Origin: Apostichopus japonicus | Lineage: Eukaryota; Echinodermata; Holothuroidea; Aspidochirotida; Stichopodidae | Length of the DNA: 64,000 nt | Direction: 5' to 3' | Assembly: GCF_037975245.1 (NCBI RefSeq) | Contig: NC_092575.1 | Location: forward strand, 17,511,810-17,575,809 | Shown here: piece by piece, positions 50,701 to 63,150 of the stretch | Position numbering within the stretch: position 1 is the first letter of the stretch | Layout of the letters: each line of letters opens with the position of its first letter | Notes under the pieces: generated by a model | The model's database searches: none | Told to the model about the DNA's origin: nothing | The model's input: only the letters and a program-made list of their open reading frames with translations | Made by a program: the position numbers and the translations under genes

Positions 50701-51366
50701 CTTATTTGCCTATTTTATTTGATGAGTGTTTGGCCTAGCCTAACTTGGGTTACTTTAATGTTAGGCCTACAATAGTTCTACATAATTTAGTGTGTCTCAA
50801 ATCCCCAAACTACTGGCTAACTAACTGCCAGAGGATTTTTGATGTTTGCTAGTTGATAAAGAAAACAATTTTCGGCACATACTACATTAGCTAGGCCTAG
50901 ACATAAAGAAAGTGAAATATGTGGTAATTCTGTTATTGTTAACAATAAGTTTGGCATTTTTTGCAAGTGGTTAAAGTTATGAGATTTTGGGCCCGTAATC
51001 TTAATAGTGCAGTCAGGACTATGGCATTTAGCATAAAACTAAGTTTGAAAAATAATTTTTCATCATTTAATTCTCTGACCCAATTATTCAATAATGTTAA
51101 TATGTTTCTCTGATCATTGACAAGCCCCCTTACTCAATTACCTGAAAGATTGCAAGTGAGCAATGGCATGACTTTAGCACAATTCTGCATTGTTTTGCTT
51201 TGACATGTGAAAGGCATACTGCCATGAAAAAGTCTAATATAACATGATTCTTGGATAGAACATTTAGCTCAGAAAAAAAATAATGTTTTGCCTCTCTATT
51301 GAGAAGTTTGGAATGAGTTCAGTGTAGAGTTACATCAAAACTGTCAAATGAGGACAATTACCAACA
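47763..51366. other. Region between EIF4ENIF1 and RNF185: 5' region, no further gene seen
   Basis: Contains the presumed EIF4ENIF1 first intron and promoter, AT-rich filler and an interspersed repeat fragment at about 49725-49780. The short frame at 50164-50475 has no recognisable domain. No strong RNF185 promoter element could be assigned. Confidence 0.5.
48940..49010 (-). promoter_or_regulatory. Candidate EIF4ENIF1 5' UTR exon and promoter
   Basis: On the minus strand a locally CpG-rich stretch (GTGCGACGGAGGGCG) ends at a strong donor, GAAAA|GTGAGT at 48940/48939. This would be a non-coding first exon joining the acceptor directly before the ATG at 47762. The transcription start is unknown; this is inference. 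Confidence 0.35.
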
Positions 51367-51374
51367 ACGTCTTG

Positions 51375-53038
51375 TAGGGCTGTGCCGTTTACACGTTTAA
51401 ACGTGGAAACGAACGAAACATCGTTTAAACGTTTAATAAAACCTTATGAACGTTTAAACGAAACTATATCAACTGAAAATTAAATTATTGGCAAAAATCG
51501 CGTATTAATTCCCGTGTTTATTTTGTCTACTACGCGAAATAACAAAACAACTTACGATCAGTCGAATCATAAACCGCGAACGTAATCCTACTTTTGTCCC
51601 CCCCCCGATGTATCCGGCGATATGAATGGCTTAAACTTGAACGCTGTTATCCTTTTGTGAAAACTTCCTGATTCGCGGCACAGATAATCCAGTCAATACA
51701 TGTTCGATCGAAATGATTACAATCCCTGTCCATTACGTTGAACTCTCGGACCAGACAATACCGGGTCGAATTCTCGACTTGGTAATAGTTGTTCAAATAT
51801 ATGATCAAAGGAAATGTATCGATTGGAGATCGTAAAATAAACTCTGAAAATCAGTAGAGAAATTACCAATTGTGTACAAAAAGTAAGTTGGTACACCTTT
51901 CAAATTTTACGAAAGATCAAGCAAAACACTTTCGAAAAATTCACATGAAACTGGCAAATCGTGCTAAATGCAACTAATGTCATGTAAACAAGGCTCTAGT
52001 ACACCCATTTATGAATAAACCGTAAAACCACATCTGGTGTTAAGCGGGGGTGGGGGGGGGGAAGAGAAAGTATTTTCTAGAATTTCCAAAAATACGGAAA
52101 AAATAATGTCCTACCACAGTTAAGTGTATAACAAATAGCCTAACCACCTCGTCTGTTACGGATCTCACGTAACTACAAAAACACAACCAATTGTATTTTG
52201 CGAACTTGACGTTTTCTACAAGAACATGGAAATAATGTTAAGCATTAGTTAATCATGCCGTGTGGCCTAAAACATATTTTATTACAAGGTTTTCTTTCAT
52301 AAAGATGACCATAGCTTGATATCTTGTGCAGCGTGTATGAACTGTTCCTCGTGTATCATGGGGAATACTCTATGAAACGTTTCTTGGAAACGTGCCAAAA
52401 ATATTAACAAACAGGTGTTAGACAGGGGATGAGCGCGCAGTTGTTTGGCGAGGTACCTGGGAAAATTCTGAGCACATATACAGTATCCTACCGTAGTATT
52501 TAAGTTAGGTTAAACCGTACTGCAGTTGTAAACTGATGTACGTTTAGTGCGCGCTATTCATTGTTAGGCATTCTAGAAACGGGGCTTTGCCGAACGTTTT
52601 TTGTTTCATAATATCGGAGGTTCTGTAAGTTTTTAAACTTTTTAAAGATTGTAACTTTTTAAACTTTTTTTTAACTTTTTAACTTTTTGTAATTTTTAAA
52701 GATTGTAAAACAGATTAAATCTCTTTTCATTTTATAACATAATACAGGTACTATAACTTGTCATTTAAAATTTTTCATCAGCTTCGTGACAATTTAAATT
52801 CAAAAAGTTGTCAGTATTTTGCATCCTCAACTGCGAATTTTGTTATCGCCAGACACGCAAAAAATTCCTTTTCCTTTTCCGGGGTCTTCGCCCCACCAGG
52901 GCCCTAGGGCGGCTCCCTGGACCCCACGCCTTTATACTCGGCGTTTTCTCGCGATATTCGCGAACGTTTAAACGTTTAAATGAACGAAAAATCGGCCGTT
53001 TAAACGTTTAGGTCTTTAAACGAAAACTCACAGCCCTA
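51375..53038. mobile_element. Non-autonomous hAT-like transposon, 1,664 bp
   Basis: The ends TAGGGCTGTG and CACAGCCCTA are perfect 10-bp inverted repeats, flanked by 8-bp duplications ACGTCTTG (51367-51374) and ACGTCTTC (53039-53046), matching at 7 of 8 bases. An 8-bp target duplication and a YAGGG-type end are typical of hAT elements. Palindromic GTTTAAAC motifs cluster at both ends (three left, two right) and could be subterminal transposase-binding sites. No transposase frame was found. An internal GC-rich patch at about 52880-52945 contrasts with the AT-rich remainder. Confidence 0.85.
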
Positions 53039-53496
53039 ACGTCTTCAACTTTCAATCATTTCCAAATTACCCTACGAGCAGTGTAATAAATCACTGTTTT
53101 GTAGTTAAACACATTCGAGGCCTGTTTCCTTGTGGCTGTCAATGGATAAAGGATACTACTTAGTGCTCTAAAGTTAACATCAAAATTCACATTAACCATT
53201 GTGTTGTTCTTTATGTTGTGCCATATATCACAATCCTTTCAGAAATTTCCCTCTGTTGTTTTCAGTTAAGGATGGTGCCGTGAATCCTGTTTCCAAATCA
53301 TTTTCCACTGAACCATCTACATTATATACATGAATGTGTGACTGCTGACAAACCTTGATGACTCTAGATGGTCTTGGATATATTTGCATTAAGAAAAGGG
53401 CTAGACTGACCTGTTTTAAGAAAGAAAAGACAAGAATCTGATGCCATAAATTACAAAAATAAAATATAAAAACTGTAGTAACAATTAAAACAAAAC

Positions 53497-56400
53497 ATGC
53501 ATATGAGGCCAGATGATGCAGATGGAGCTGGTGGTCCAAGAAGTGCCAAAGAGGCAGAGGTGAGACAACGAAATTCAAAGGATGGAGAACCTGCTGCAAC
53601 AGAGCCAGAGGTTGAAGGAGCAACAGGTACAACCACCCAGCAGGATGGCCATTTTGAATGTAACATATGTTTGGACACTGCAAAAGATGCTGTAGTCAGT
53701 AGATGCGGCCATCTTTTCTGGTGAGTCGGTCTATTTCATGGTAATCTGCTTTGATCCATGTTAATGTTTCTACAATTGACTTTTCTAGGAACGTGCACGT
53801 ATGTTGTTGCTTGTTATACCCAGTAAAGAATATATATTCAGGGGCAATGGGAAGAAGGACCAACTGACATTCCAGGGAGAGTGGTGAAGTAAGATGTGGC
53901 AATGTACATATATATAATCTTCTCAGACCATTCAAAAGTAGTGAACTGCTCTGTTACTCTAAAAGTATGATTTTGAATGATTCAGAATTGTCCTTTTTAA
54001 GTCCTGATTTTAATAAGAATTTTGAACAGCCATCGGTTGGTTGTGTACTCATTGGCCATTTTGATGATGAAGTATCACGTACATGTAAGGACTGTACATA
54101 GTGCATCTATAGCGCTGTTTTACTTTATAGTGTTGCATTTATTGTGTTCAGTCATCTCTGCATGTAGATAGATATTCCAAAACTAGATTCTGGGTGAGTG
54201 TTGACATTTTTCTGTTCTTAAAATACGTACTTGTTTAAGGCTCTTTATATATGGAGAGGTTTACTATATATACAGTAGTTGGGCACTGATGGGGGATATA
54301 AACCATTTCTGTTGATTTTCAAACGATTACAGACAATTTACATCAAGGCTTTTTATGGAGGTGTTCTAAAATTGGGTGTCTGTAGGAACTCACATTTTCT
54401 CTAATGTTGATTTGTTGATTTTCTAAAGTGTAAACAACAAAAATAGCATGGTGCCAAACTATTAATGTTAACTTGCATATATATAGATCTTTCATTTTAG
54501 GACATCTTTTTTCTTTATCTATTTATTTCAGTTGGCCGTGTCTCTACCAGTGGCTAGAAACAAGACCCAATAGACAGACTTGCCCTGTATGCAAAGCAGG
54601 CATTAGCAAAGACAATGTCATTCCACTGTATGGTAGAGGTAGTACCAATCAACAAGATCCAAGGTATTGTTTATAATTTGTTGATATCTGTAATAACATG
54701 AAAAAGTTGCTAAAATCATAATAAGGTAGCTAGGCTAGTCTCGTTATAACTCTTGTCATAGTCTGCAGGTTCTTTGAAACTTCCAACTTGGCTCTTCCCG
54801 TAAATTGTTTCCCAAACTACTATTTTTTGGTGCAAAAAATTGGTGGAACATATCAGACAGCAAGTGATATACTTTAACTGTAGTTAAGACCCCCCCCCCC
54901 CCCGGCTTTAGACATCTGCAAAGGGTAGTTTGTGTTTCTCAAAGCAGAGATCTATAACACCTATATCGCCTGGGTGGTAGCTACAGTATGATATGACGAT
55001 ATAGAATAATAGTTGAAACCGTCCACAAAATATTCTCTTCACAAATATGTCCAAACACTTCAGTTTTGTGGTTTGAGACGGTCAAGTCACCAGATGTGAA
55101 CATGTTTTTCAGTGTTTTTATTTTATGAGCCCCTATTAAGTCAGAATGTGTTTTTTCTGGGTTTTCCTAAAGAATTGAAGAGATCCTATTGTTTTCTTTG
55201 TTTTTTCTATCAAGGTGCATTTTGTTCTTTCCAATGCTGCTTTAACAAATTTGGTAGTTGTTTCTCGATTTCATTTTGACCAATCATATATCTTATATAT
55301 ATATGAAATCAACATGGAGAAAAAAGTAATCCAAAAAAGTTGCAGCATGGTAGCAGGTGATTGCACACTTCTCTTTATTTTGGGGAAAAAACTGTCAAAA
55401 TTTCTTAGCATAAAACTAGTCTGTCTGGTTCTGTTGAGGTTTGCGTCCATGTTGCTTTATTTGCGCCAATATTTATGTATTTTTGGTTTTTACTTTATAG
55501 AGAGAAGCTACCACCTAGACCTCAGGGGGAAAGACCAGAACCAGAGAATCATGGGGTGAGTAACAATTAGCAATGAATAATAAATGGCTGATCATAAGCC
55601 ATCTTGGTGGGGGGCGGGGAGGGGGCGGGGGGTGGACCAAAACCAGAGAACCATGCGGTAAGTAACAATTATCAATGAGTAATAATGGCTGATCATAAGC
55701 CAACTCCCATCTTGGCGGTGGGGGGGGGGCTGGAATAAAACCAGAGAACCATGGGGTAAGTTACATTAAGAAAGAGTAATGAATGTTTGATCATGGGAGT
55801 GTTGCTATAACCAACATTATTACAGTGGCATTCACAGGATTTCAAAGGTAGGGGAAGGGTAAAACTTTCAAATTTAGACCGAACTTATATGAAAGGGCCA
55901 GAGGTAAATGAAGGATTTTGGTGGTGTGGCCTTGGGGTGGATGAAGCAGACTCTGAAGAAGATGGGGTGGGGATGGCAATCCCACCCAGAACCCCCCCCC
56001 ACCCCACCTGTTTGCCCATACCATTGCATCATTAGATTATCTTGCCTCATAGTGCTCATATAATTTACATTTTATTCTTTTCTTATTCTTTCTTACAGCC
56101 ATTTCATAATTTTGGTATCGGTGACGGTGGTTTCCAGATGTCTTTTGGTATCGGGGCATTTCCTTTCGGCTTCTTTGCATCAACGTTTAACATAGGAAAT
56201 GGTCAGTTTGGAGGACATCCACGTAAGACATGCCCCGTTGTTTAAATGTGAAATTGATGTAATAATTGCAATTAAGGGGTTTTGTGATGAGGGACAATGT
56301 GACACTTATATGAAAGTTAAAGTTACCCTAAACTGTATAGGTGACAATTCTGTCTGGTTGTCTTGTTTTTAACTCTACATATGGTTCTTAGAATGTAAAG

Positions 56401-57003
56401 TAATTTTACCAGATAAAACCCTTCCTTATTGTAAGAAGTGGATCACAGCAGGTGGTCTGTGATGTCATCACAGCATCCTTGCACGCGTATAGGAACGTTC
56501 GTTTTGTAACGTTAGTGTGACAGAGCCTGTTTTCATAACTTGAAGTGGTGTCAGTAAGATATCAGTGGCATGCCTTAACCTGGGTAAATGATATTAACTG
56601 GAACCAATAAAACACTGAAGTATTTGATATTATACGAAATGTATCACCAACAATTCTATGAATAAATATTTTGATGTGGGAGAAAAAAAGGTAATAAGCA
56701 TGTATGATTTTGTCTACACTCTGTTTTTTCTCTTTTTGAGGGTGTGGGGGGTAGGGGGGTGTGGGGGTAGGGGGTGTGGGGGGTAGGGGGTGTGGGGGGT
56801 AGGGGAGAGAAGGATAAATTGTGGATGTTCAATTGTTGCAATACAATTATTGATAAGCTGAGCTTTTCCTTCACTTTCTTTGCCCTGTTTTCCTTCTTTC
56901 AACAGCGAGGCCAAATGTTCCTCAGAACGCCGAAGAGCAGTTTCTTTCGAAGGTGTTTCTGTGGGTAGCTGTACTGTTCATGTTCTGGCTCCTGATGGCT
57001 TGA
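53497..57003 (+). CDS. RNF185: RNF185 (RNF5/RNF185 family) membrane RING E3 ubiquitin ligase, 5 exons, 210 aa
   Basis: Exons are 53497-53720, 54532-54663, 55501-55555, 56099-56222 and 56906-57003, all GT-AG and in frame. The family are tail-anchored E3 ligases of the ER and mitochondrial outer membrane acting in ER-associated degradation and mitophagy. The N-terminus (1-50) is variable and charged. The C3HC4 RING is complete: C55, C58, C70, H72, C75, C78, C92, C95, with the family-specific [15 protein letters not shown] and [17 protein letters not shown]75 is split by intron 1. VIPLYGRGS follows, then a proline-rich stretch, a Gly/Phe-rich hydrophobic segment (about 148-170) and a C-terminal anchor ([15 protein letters not shown], 196-210). 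It is slightly longer than human RNF185 (192 aa). RNF185 fits better than RNF5 from memory ([20 protein letters not shown]). A second Met at codon 3 is an alternative start; a 5' UTR exon may exist. Confidence 0.96.
55533..55790 (+). repeat. Triplicated RNF185 exon 3 end with its donor (about 100-bp period)
   Basis: The exon 3 end ACCAGAGAATCATGGG|GTGAGT at 55556 is followed by ACCAGAGAACCATGCG|GTAAGT (donor 55658) and ACCAGAGAACCATGGG|GTAAGT (donor 55757). Each copy carries TGATCATAAGCCA or its remnant and a G-rich tract. The downstream donors are closer to consensus than the one used for the frame. Reading past the first donor hits TAG after four codons. Confidence 0.93.
56740..56806 (+). 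repeat. G-rich minisatellite in RNF185 intron 4
   Basis: About four copies of a 15-17-bp unit like GGTGTGGGGGGTAGGG, roughly 100 bp before the exon 5 acceptor. Runs of four to six G make a G-quadruplex plausible in the pre-mRNA. Confidence 0.9.
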
Positions 57004-59130
57004 AGACAACGCAGCTCAGGCCAACTCCCCGCGACCAAAGTGCATTAGAGGACATCGCCTGTCGTGATCGTTTGTCTCTGCAAAGTCTTAATGGATGATA
57101 AACTGCTGTCCAATATGATTCGTAACCAGCAGGGGCGCGGTAATCTTATGGGATCTTATGGAAACGGACATAAAACTTGTGGATTTGATTTTAAATAACT
57201 GTGTGTACCCACCCATTCTCGTCCCGGAAGTGAGGAGGGATTCACTAAAATGTGAATTATATGTTAATATCATACACGGAGAAGGGGATGAAAGGTAACT
57301 GGGAACATAGAGATGAACAATAATCTCAAATTTGGAGCAAACTGAGAGATTGGGGATTAAATTAATTGTAGTGATAGAAGGGGGTTGTTAATATCATCCT
57401 AAATTTGGAAGATGTGGATCAACGTTATCTCAAACATTGTTCGAGTCACCTTTACATTACCTCAAACTTGGGGGAGGCAACTTTATTGTATCGCTAACTT
57501 TGCGGAGGGTAAGATGAGACTCTGATAAGGATCATTTTACCGTTATCTCAATCTTGTAAGTTCAAGCTTTTAACTTAAATGATCTATCTAACATATGGAG
57601 GAGGAGAATATACATTAGCTCAAAACTTGAATTGGAGAAAAAGACTGATTTATCCTTTATAGAGAGGTCGCTCAAATTTAGTTGTTATTTACAGTAGGAA
57701 GAAGTGGCACAGAAGGCTTGAATGACTCAACAAATATTTGAGCAAAGAGGAAGCGAAGAATGCACATTGCTCTGTCCAGTAGATATCGAGAAATTGGAAG
57801 TTTCCTTTGTTTAGTGAAATATTGCATGAAAGAATGATAGATTATACAGCTCCCCCACAATTAAATGGTTTATACTAAATACAATAGAATGTGAACATTA
57901 TCATTTACAAGTAGTAATCAGTGGTTGTTTAAATTGGAGATATTGTCCTTTTTTTGTAGAAGAGTGATTTTTCTTCAAAATTCTACATATTTTCAAACTT
58001 TCACAAGATTTAAATGTTACAATTTCTGTGTGATAGATTTATAGGTTCTGTGATGAAGTGCAACATTGTTCATCTATGTTGTTTTAGATTGTGTTTTTTT
58101 GGAAGAGAGGAGAAGGTTGGCTGGGGGGAGGGATCGTTGGAGGGGGGGTTGGATTAAGGGAAGACATGTTGATATCACTTGAAGGAAATATTGGAATTTA
58201 TTTTCCACATGTGTGCATCATCACAGTCTTGGGGTGACCGCTCTATACCTTGAAGTCATTAATACCGAGAAAAGTCTGCATTTGAGTATCATTTTCGGCA
58301 AATACTTTGTTTTATAACTCCTATTCTTGTCATCCGTAATAATAAAATCTTAAGACATTTTTTATGCATGATCTTAACTAAGATTGTCCATAAAGTGCAA
58401 ACACACATATATGTAAAGCATTCAGGCAACAAACAAAACATTGAGAATTGAATGGATTCATTAACTACTCCAAAGAGTGGGTCCAGGATTTTAGCAAGGA
58501 GGAAGTTTAGCTCTGGGGTGGTCTAAGCCAACTGCCATGTAAGGAGTGATTTGAGGGCTTCCCCCCCCCCCCCAGAAAAAAAAAAATTTAGACTTGAAAG
58601 ACTGTATTCTGAGGCATATTTAAGGTATTAAATTTGGTCTACAGGAAAGGTTGTGCTAATAACTAATATTAATTCTTTGTGGTGGATGTACATCTCTCAC
58701 ATCAACCCCCCCCCACCCTTGAATCCTCGCCTGTATTTAATTGAGGGAGGGTGGGTTTAATTGAGGGAGGGATTCTTTCCCCCTGGTACATTTTTTCTGC
58801 AGTTGATTGTCATTCACAATGAAGTGTGAGACTATTTACTTCTTTTGAACATAATACATTGAAATACTGAAAATCGTTTTTCTCTGTATTTTTTATTTTA
58901 GTAGCATTCAGGTGTACACACATTGCATTTCAATTTGTAAATGTCTTTTCTTCGTCCATAGTTTATTCATCATTTAGAACATGTTAAGCCTCTCCATTGC
59001 TTTGAAGGAGGCCTCTTTGTTTATATGATTACACAAATTTCATCATATTTAAAACAACTTTGAATGCATGTATTTTGATCCAACATTAACTTTGTATTCC
59101 AAGAGTGATATGGAGACAAGTAAACAGATC

Positions 59131-59325
59131 CTCATTAATTAGCATTTTAATGAATATTCATAGACACTCTCATTAAGCAGCATTGTAATGAATATTCATA
59201 GACGCTCTCATTAAGCAGCATTTTAATGAATATTCATAGACGCTCTCATTAAGTAGCATTTTATTGAATATTCGTAGATGCTCTTCGTCATATCGGATGA
59301 ATATTCATAGAGGCTCTTCTTCAGA
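59131..59325. repeat. 38-bp minisatellite with ATGAATATTCAT palindromes
   Basis: CTCATTAAGCAGCATTTTA-like units begin at 59131, 59169, 59207 and 59245, followed by decayed copies. Each carries the 12-bp palindrome ATGAATATTCAT or a one-base variant. Confidence 0.92.
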
Positions 59326-62300
59326 TTGGAGATATGGATATGAATAGATACGAAGTTACTATTGGGAAGTATGTATCTCAGACTTCTTTATGTTACGTAA
59401 ATGGACTTGCTCGAGAGTGTGTGATTCAGTGTTAACTATTGTTGTGTGTTTTGTTCCATACGAGGACTTGACAAGCCTATCAATACCCTAACACAGTATG
59501 TATACATGTGCTAAGGAAGTATGAAAGATTTCTATAGACGAATGAATTTGTGGTCATTTTTGCGACTGTTCTTTTGCTGAACAGTTTACAAGTTTTACAA
59601 CAAAGAGTCTTGTCATGCAAGATAAAATCATCGGTTCCTTGACGAGGCAACATCATCTTGGAACTTAAAGAACGGAAAAAATGGTTTCTGAGAGAGATTC
59701 ATGATTTGATCAGTTGAAGTCAGATTGCTCAAGTTGCAATTTTCAGGAATTTACTGATCGAATAAACCAAAATGTAAAAGTCACAAGATATATTTATTAA
59801 TTTATTTATACGGTGAGGTGAAAGTTCCATGTGTATGATTGTTTTCAGTTGAAAATAATAAAAGTCTGTAAAAGAAGTAAATAGTTAATTTGACTAAATT
59901 TAAAAACTGTATTCATATTTTCACCAGATTCACTCCAATCGCTAGGGCAATATGTTGTACAAAGTATGTATGTACAAACTTCAACAGATAATTACATTAA
60001 AAATTTCAAAGTATACTCACTAGGCTAGAAGCTGTTGGTTTGAGAGTGTGGTAGGACTAGGCTAAGTGCTGTTGTTTTTTGGGGGATGGCAGGTGGGGGG
60101 GGGGGGAAGAATTGAGAGTTTTGTGAGAATTACAATGTATCCAGTTTCATCTTTTTTCTTCTTTTTTTCATCTTTTAATATGACATTAATGCAGCAAACT
60201 TGCTGGGGAAAAAACCATGATAGATTTTGTTCAAATATATTTGATGGTGAGTGAAAATTATGCTGCAGAAACTCTCAGCTGATTTAAATTTGGTGTTGTC
60301 TGTAAAGTATGACAGAGAAGAACAAAATTGTATAGTATTTCAAAATTTCTATAAAAAAAAAAGTTAGAGTCTAGATGGGGTAGAAAACTTTCCAAGTTTG
60401 TTTGTTGTTTTTTCCTTTGAAACATTGCTTTGTGCTGCTGAACTTTGACCTTGGTTTCATTCCAAACCAAGCAGTGCATGTAACATGCACATAGAATGGG
60501 ATATAGAATGGGATATGATTGTGATATAAATGGGATAAAATAAAATGGGATATAACTTGATCTAAGTAAGAGATTTCTGTGGATAAAACAGATATTGTTG
60601 CTTCTTCCAAGCCAAAAAAAAACTTGGAATCCAACACAAACAGCATGCAGTATTGGTCCTAAATATTTAGCATGCTAAAAATTGCTAGTAAGTGTTCACA
60701 ACTGCTCGCCCCACGAATGGTTATGATTTTCCAAATGATCTCCAGACATTGAAAATTGTTAAAGAGATGATGAAATGTCTCAGAGTGGATTACTTGTTAT
60801 AGTGGCAGGAAAATGCTTGTTAAATTTTGAGCATGGGTGACCAATTATCTGGCTTTATAGCATATTCAGCAGCATTACCGATGACCTTAAAAGATCAACA
60901 TTTTTGTTTTGGGGTTCATCATCTTGTCATGTGCCTCTAGCTATTACTTTTTCATAGCACTTATAGTTGTGTATCGAAAACATGAAGAGTGGGAAGGGAG
61001 GAGGCATATATACAATGCTGTTTCCTCCCATCCCTGTTTCTATATTTAGTCAGAAGACTGCAACAGGTTCACTTAAAACTGATGGCAGGAAACCTATTAA
61101 TTAATTAATACTGATGGAAGGAACCCTATTAATTAATTGATAAATTAATTGAATGAATGAAAAAAAAATTGTCACGAGATTGAAACAAATATATTTCAGT
61201 TACAAAATATTTTGTAAAACATAAAATTCATTGGATTCTTTGTAAAGATTTTGGAAGATATTTATATCTAGGGATGGATAAAAGATGTTAAATTTTCTCC
61301 ACGGCTGTGCGGTTTGCTCGATTGTACTAAATGCGATGGAGAAACGAATGATAATAGCCATTATACAATGACTAAAGGCACAATTAATTTTGAACTGTTA
61401 GTAAAATACTGCTATCAATTCAGATTGTACTTAAATTTTTGAGTAAATGTCCCTTTAAAAATGTGAGGCTCATCAATTAAAGTGACTGGACTATGTAGTC
61501 TAATGCAGACTATAAGATCAGTTCCTCAGATATGCAAAGGTAATTTCAATTGGTAGACGTATGAGTTTTATGGCCTCAGATGAGTTGTTTACGTTGCATA
61601 AGGCAGAATATCTTGAAAACCCCCAGTAGCTATAGCGACATTTGCTGGTACTCAAATAGTTCATCTTACATATGAAGACTAAAATTCTGCCAAAAATTTA
61701 ATCTTATACATAGATATAATAGTGTGTATATAATATGTTAATGAGAGAAATGACAACTTATAATGAAAGTGCTCTCAGTTTTATATTATACAAAATGTGC
61801 AGTGATTTGAGAGCCTGTTGGATATTTAACACTTATCTGTTGTAAATGGTTTGACAAAGTGTAATGATTAATCATCCTGTTAAAATGTGAAAGGCTGCTA
61901 TCTACTTAGTATACCTACACTATGTACATAGTACCAATATCAAGTACCTCTATCAAGTATAAACACCAAAGCTTGCCATTGTCAGAAAGCCATGTGTTAA
62001 ATACTGTTCTGTGGTCAGTTTTTTTTATTAACAATTTATCCGTCTGGATTTACAGTATTTTGAACCATGATATTGTATTTGTTTTTCATTTTTTTTTTTT
62101 TTTTTTAATGTTCAGAAACGTGATTGCTCGAGAAGCTAAAAGATAAGAAAGCTGTAACATTTGCACTTTAGGATGACAAGAGTAGTGGTATAAATTCTTG
62201 TCATTTGTAACCCATTGTCATACCATGAAATAAAACACCCCTCCTCAGCATTTTATTTAGGACTGTGGCACTGATGTGGTTTGAATACTAACTAACACAT

Positions 62301-62763
62301 GCCCCATGTCAAATGTTTCTCCTTCAATAGAGGTTACGATTACATAACATGATGAGTGTCTCTTTTTGTCCTTATTTAGCATGTTTTGTACCAATTTAGT
62401 AATTATGAAGCCCTGAAGTTTGGTCTAATCCTTATTGACTTGGTACTGGTTGTATGTGATAGTCTTGCAGAAACAGTATTGTACAAACTAACTCCACCTC
62501 CCACTCCCCAGATTTGTTAAAGGGATGCTGCATTGGCCCCAAATATGCTAGATATTTAAATATGGTCACCTGTGGTCAAAATTCTTTAACTGTTTTAAAC
62601 AAAACCCTGAGGGAAATTGACCTCATTGGGACATTCAGTCATCTTTTGTGTTCATATAGAATGTCTGAGAACAATTTGGAGAATAAAGACCCCCAGGAAA
62701 GTACATTTTGAAAACTTATAGAAATGATAAGGGCTCATGCTGTAAATTTGGGGCCTATACAGA

Positions 62764-62797
62764 CCAGGGAGTTATGGAATTCCATAACAACTCCCTG
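62764..62797. repeat. Near-perfect palindrome
   Basis: GTTATGGAATTCCATAAC is an 18-bp perfect palindrome flanked by CAGGGA and, after a 3-nt offset, TCCCTG. It lies just outside the TTAA MITE. Confidence 0.9.
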
Positions 62798-62810
62798 TAC
62801 AGACTACCTT

Positions 62811-63150
62811 TTAAAGGCATTGAAGACTCGCCCAAACCGCGTGCTGCCGTCTGAAAAAGTTACAAGTAAACTTTGTCACTACCAAATGTAGACTAATGAA
62901 ACGTGATACCTTGTTATCTCTTATCTGGACCTGAGATGTCCATCGCTGCTATGTACACTGTGTTGTGGGTATTGACCATAGCTGCATGTTTTGACTGTAC
63001 ACTAGGGTATAATTACCGACGGTAGCAAGCTGTGTGTGTATTTTCTGGGATCGATGGTGGTGTCTAACACTTCTGTTACACCTCATTCGAAACTAGCTCA
63101 GATTACCGGTATCAGACGTTTCTTTGTGCGCGAGTCTTCACTCCCTTTAA
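62811..63150. mobile_element. TTAA MITE (piggyBac-like), copy 2, both ends intact
   Basis: Begins TTAAAGGCATTGAAGACTCG and ends CGAGTCTTCACTCCCTTTAA; the ends are inverted repeats over about 20 bp with few mismatches. The interior matches 6855-7189 (for example AATTACCGACGGTAGCAAGC and TTACACCTCATTCGAAACTA). There is no transposase. Confidence 0.88.

Larger units (their letters stand above)
57004..62810 (+). other. RNF185 3' UTR candidate and intergenic DNA
   Basis: No coding gene is seen. AATAAA motifs at 58341-58346 and 59857-59862 are possible polyadenylation signals of a long RNF185 3' UTR. It also contains a C-run at 58561-58574 and a G-run near 60097. Confidence 0.5.

Noticed and set aside
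53488-53724. RNF5 as the identity of the RING gene
   Set aside because: The RING flanks and the Gly/Phe-rich segment fit RNF185 better from memory, but invertebrates often have one co-orthologue, so the symbol could equally be written RNF185/RNF5.
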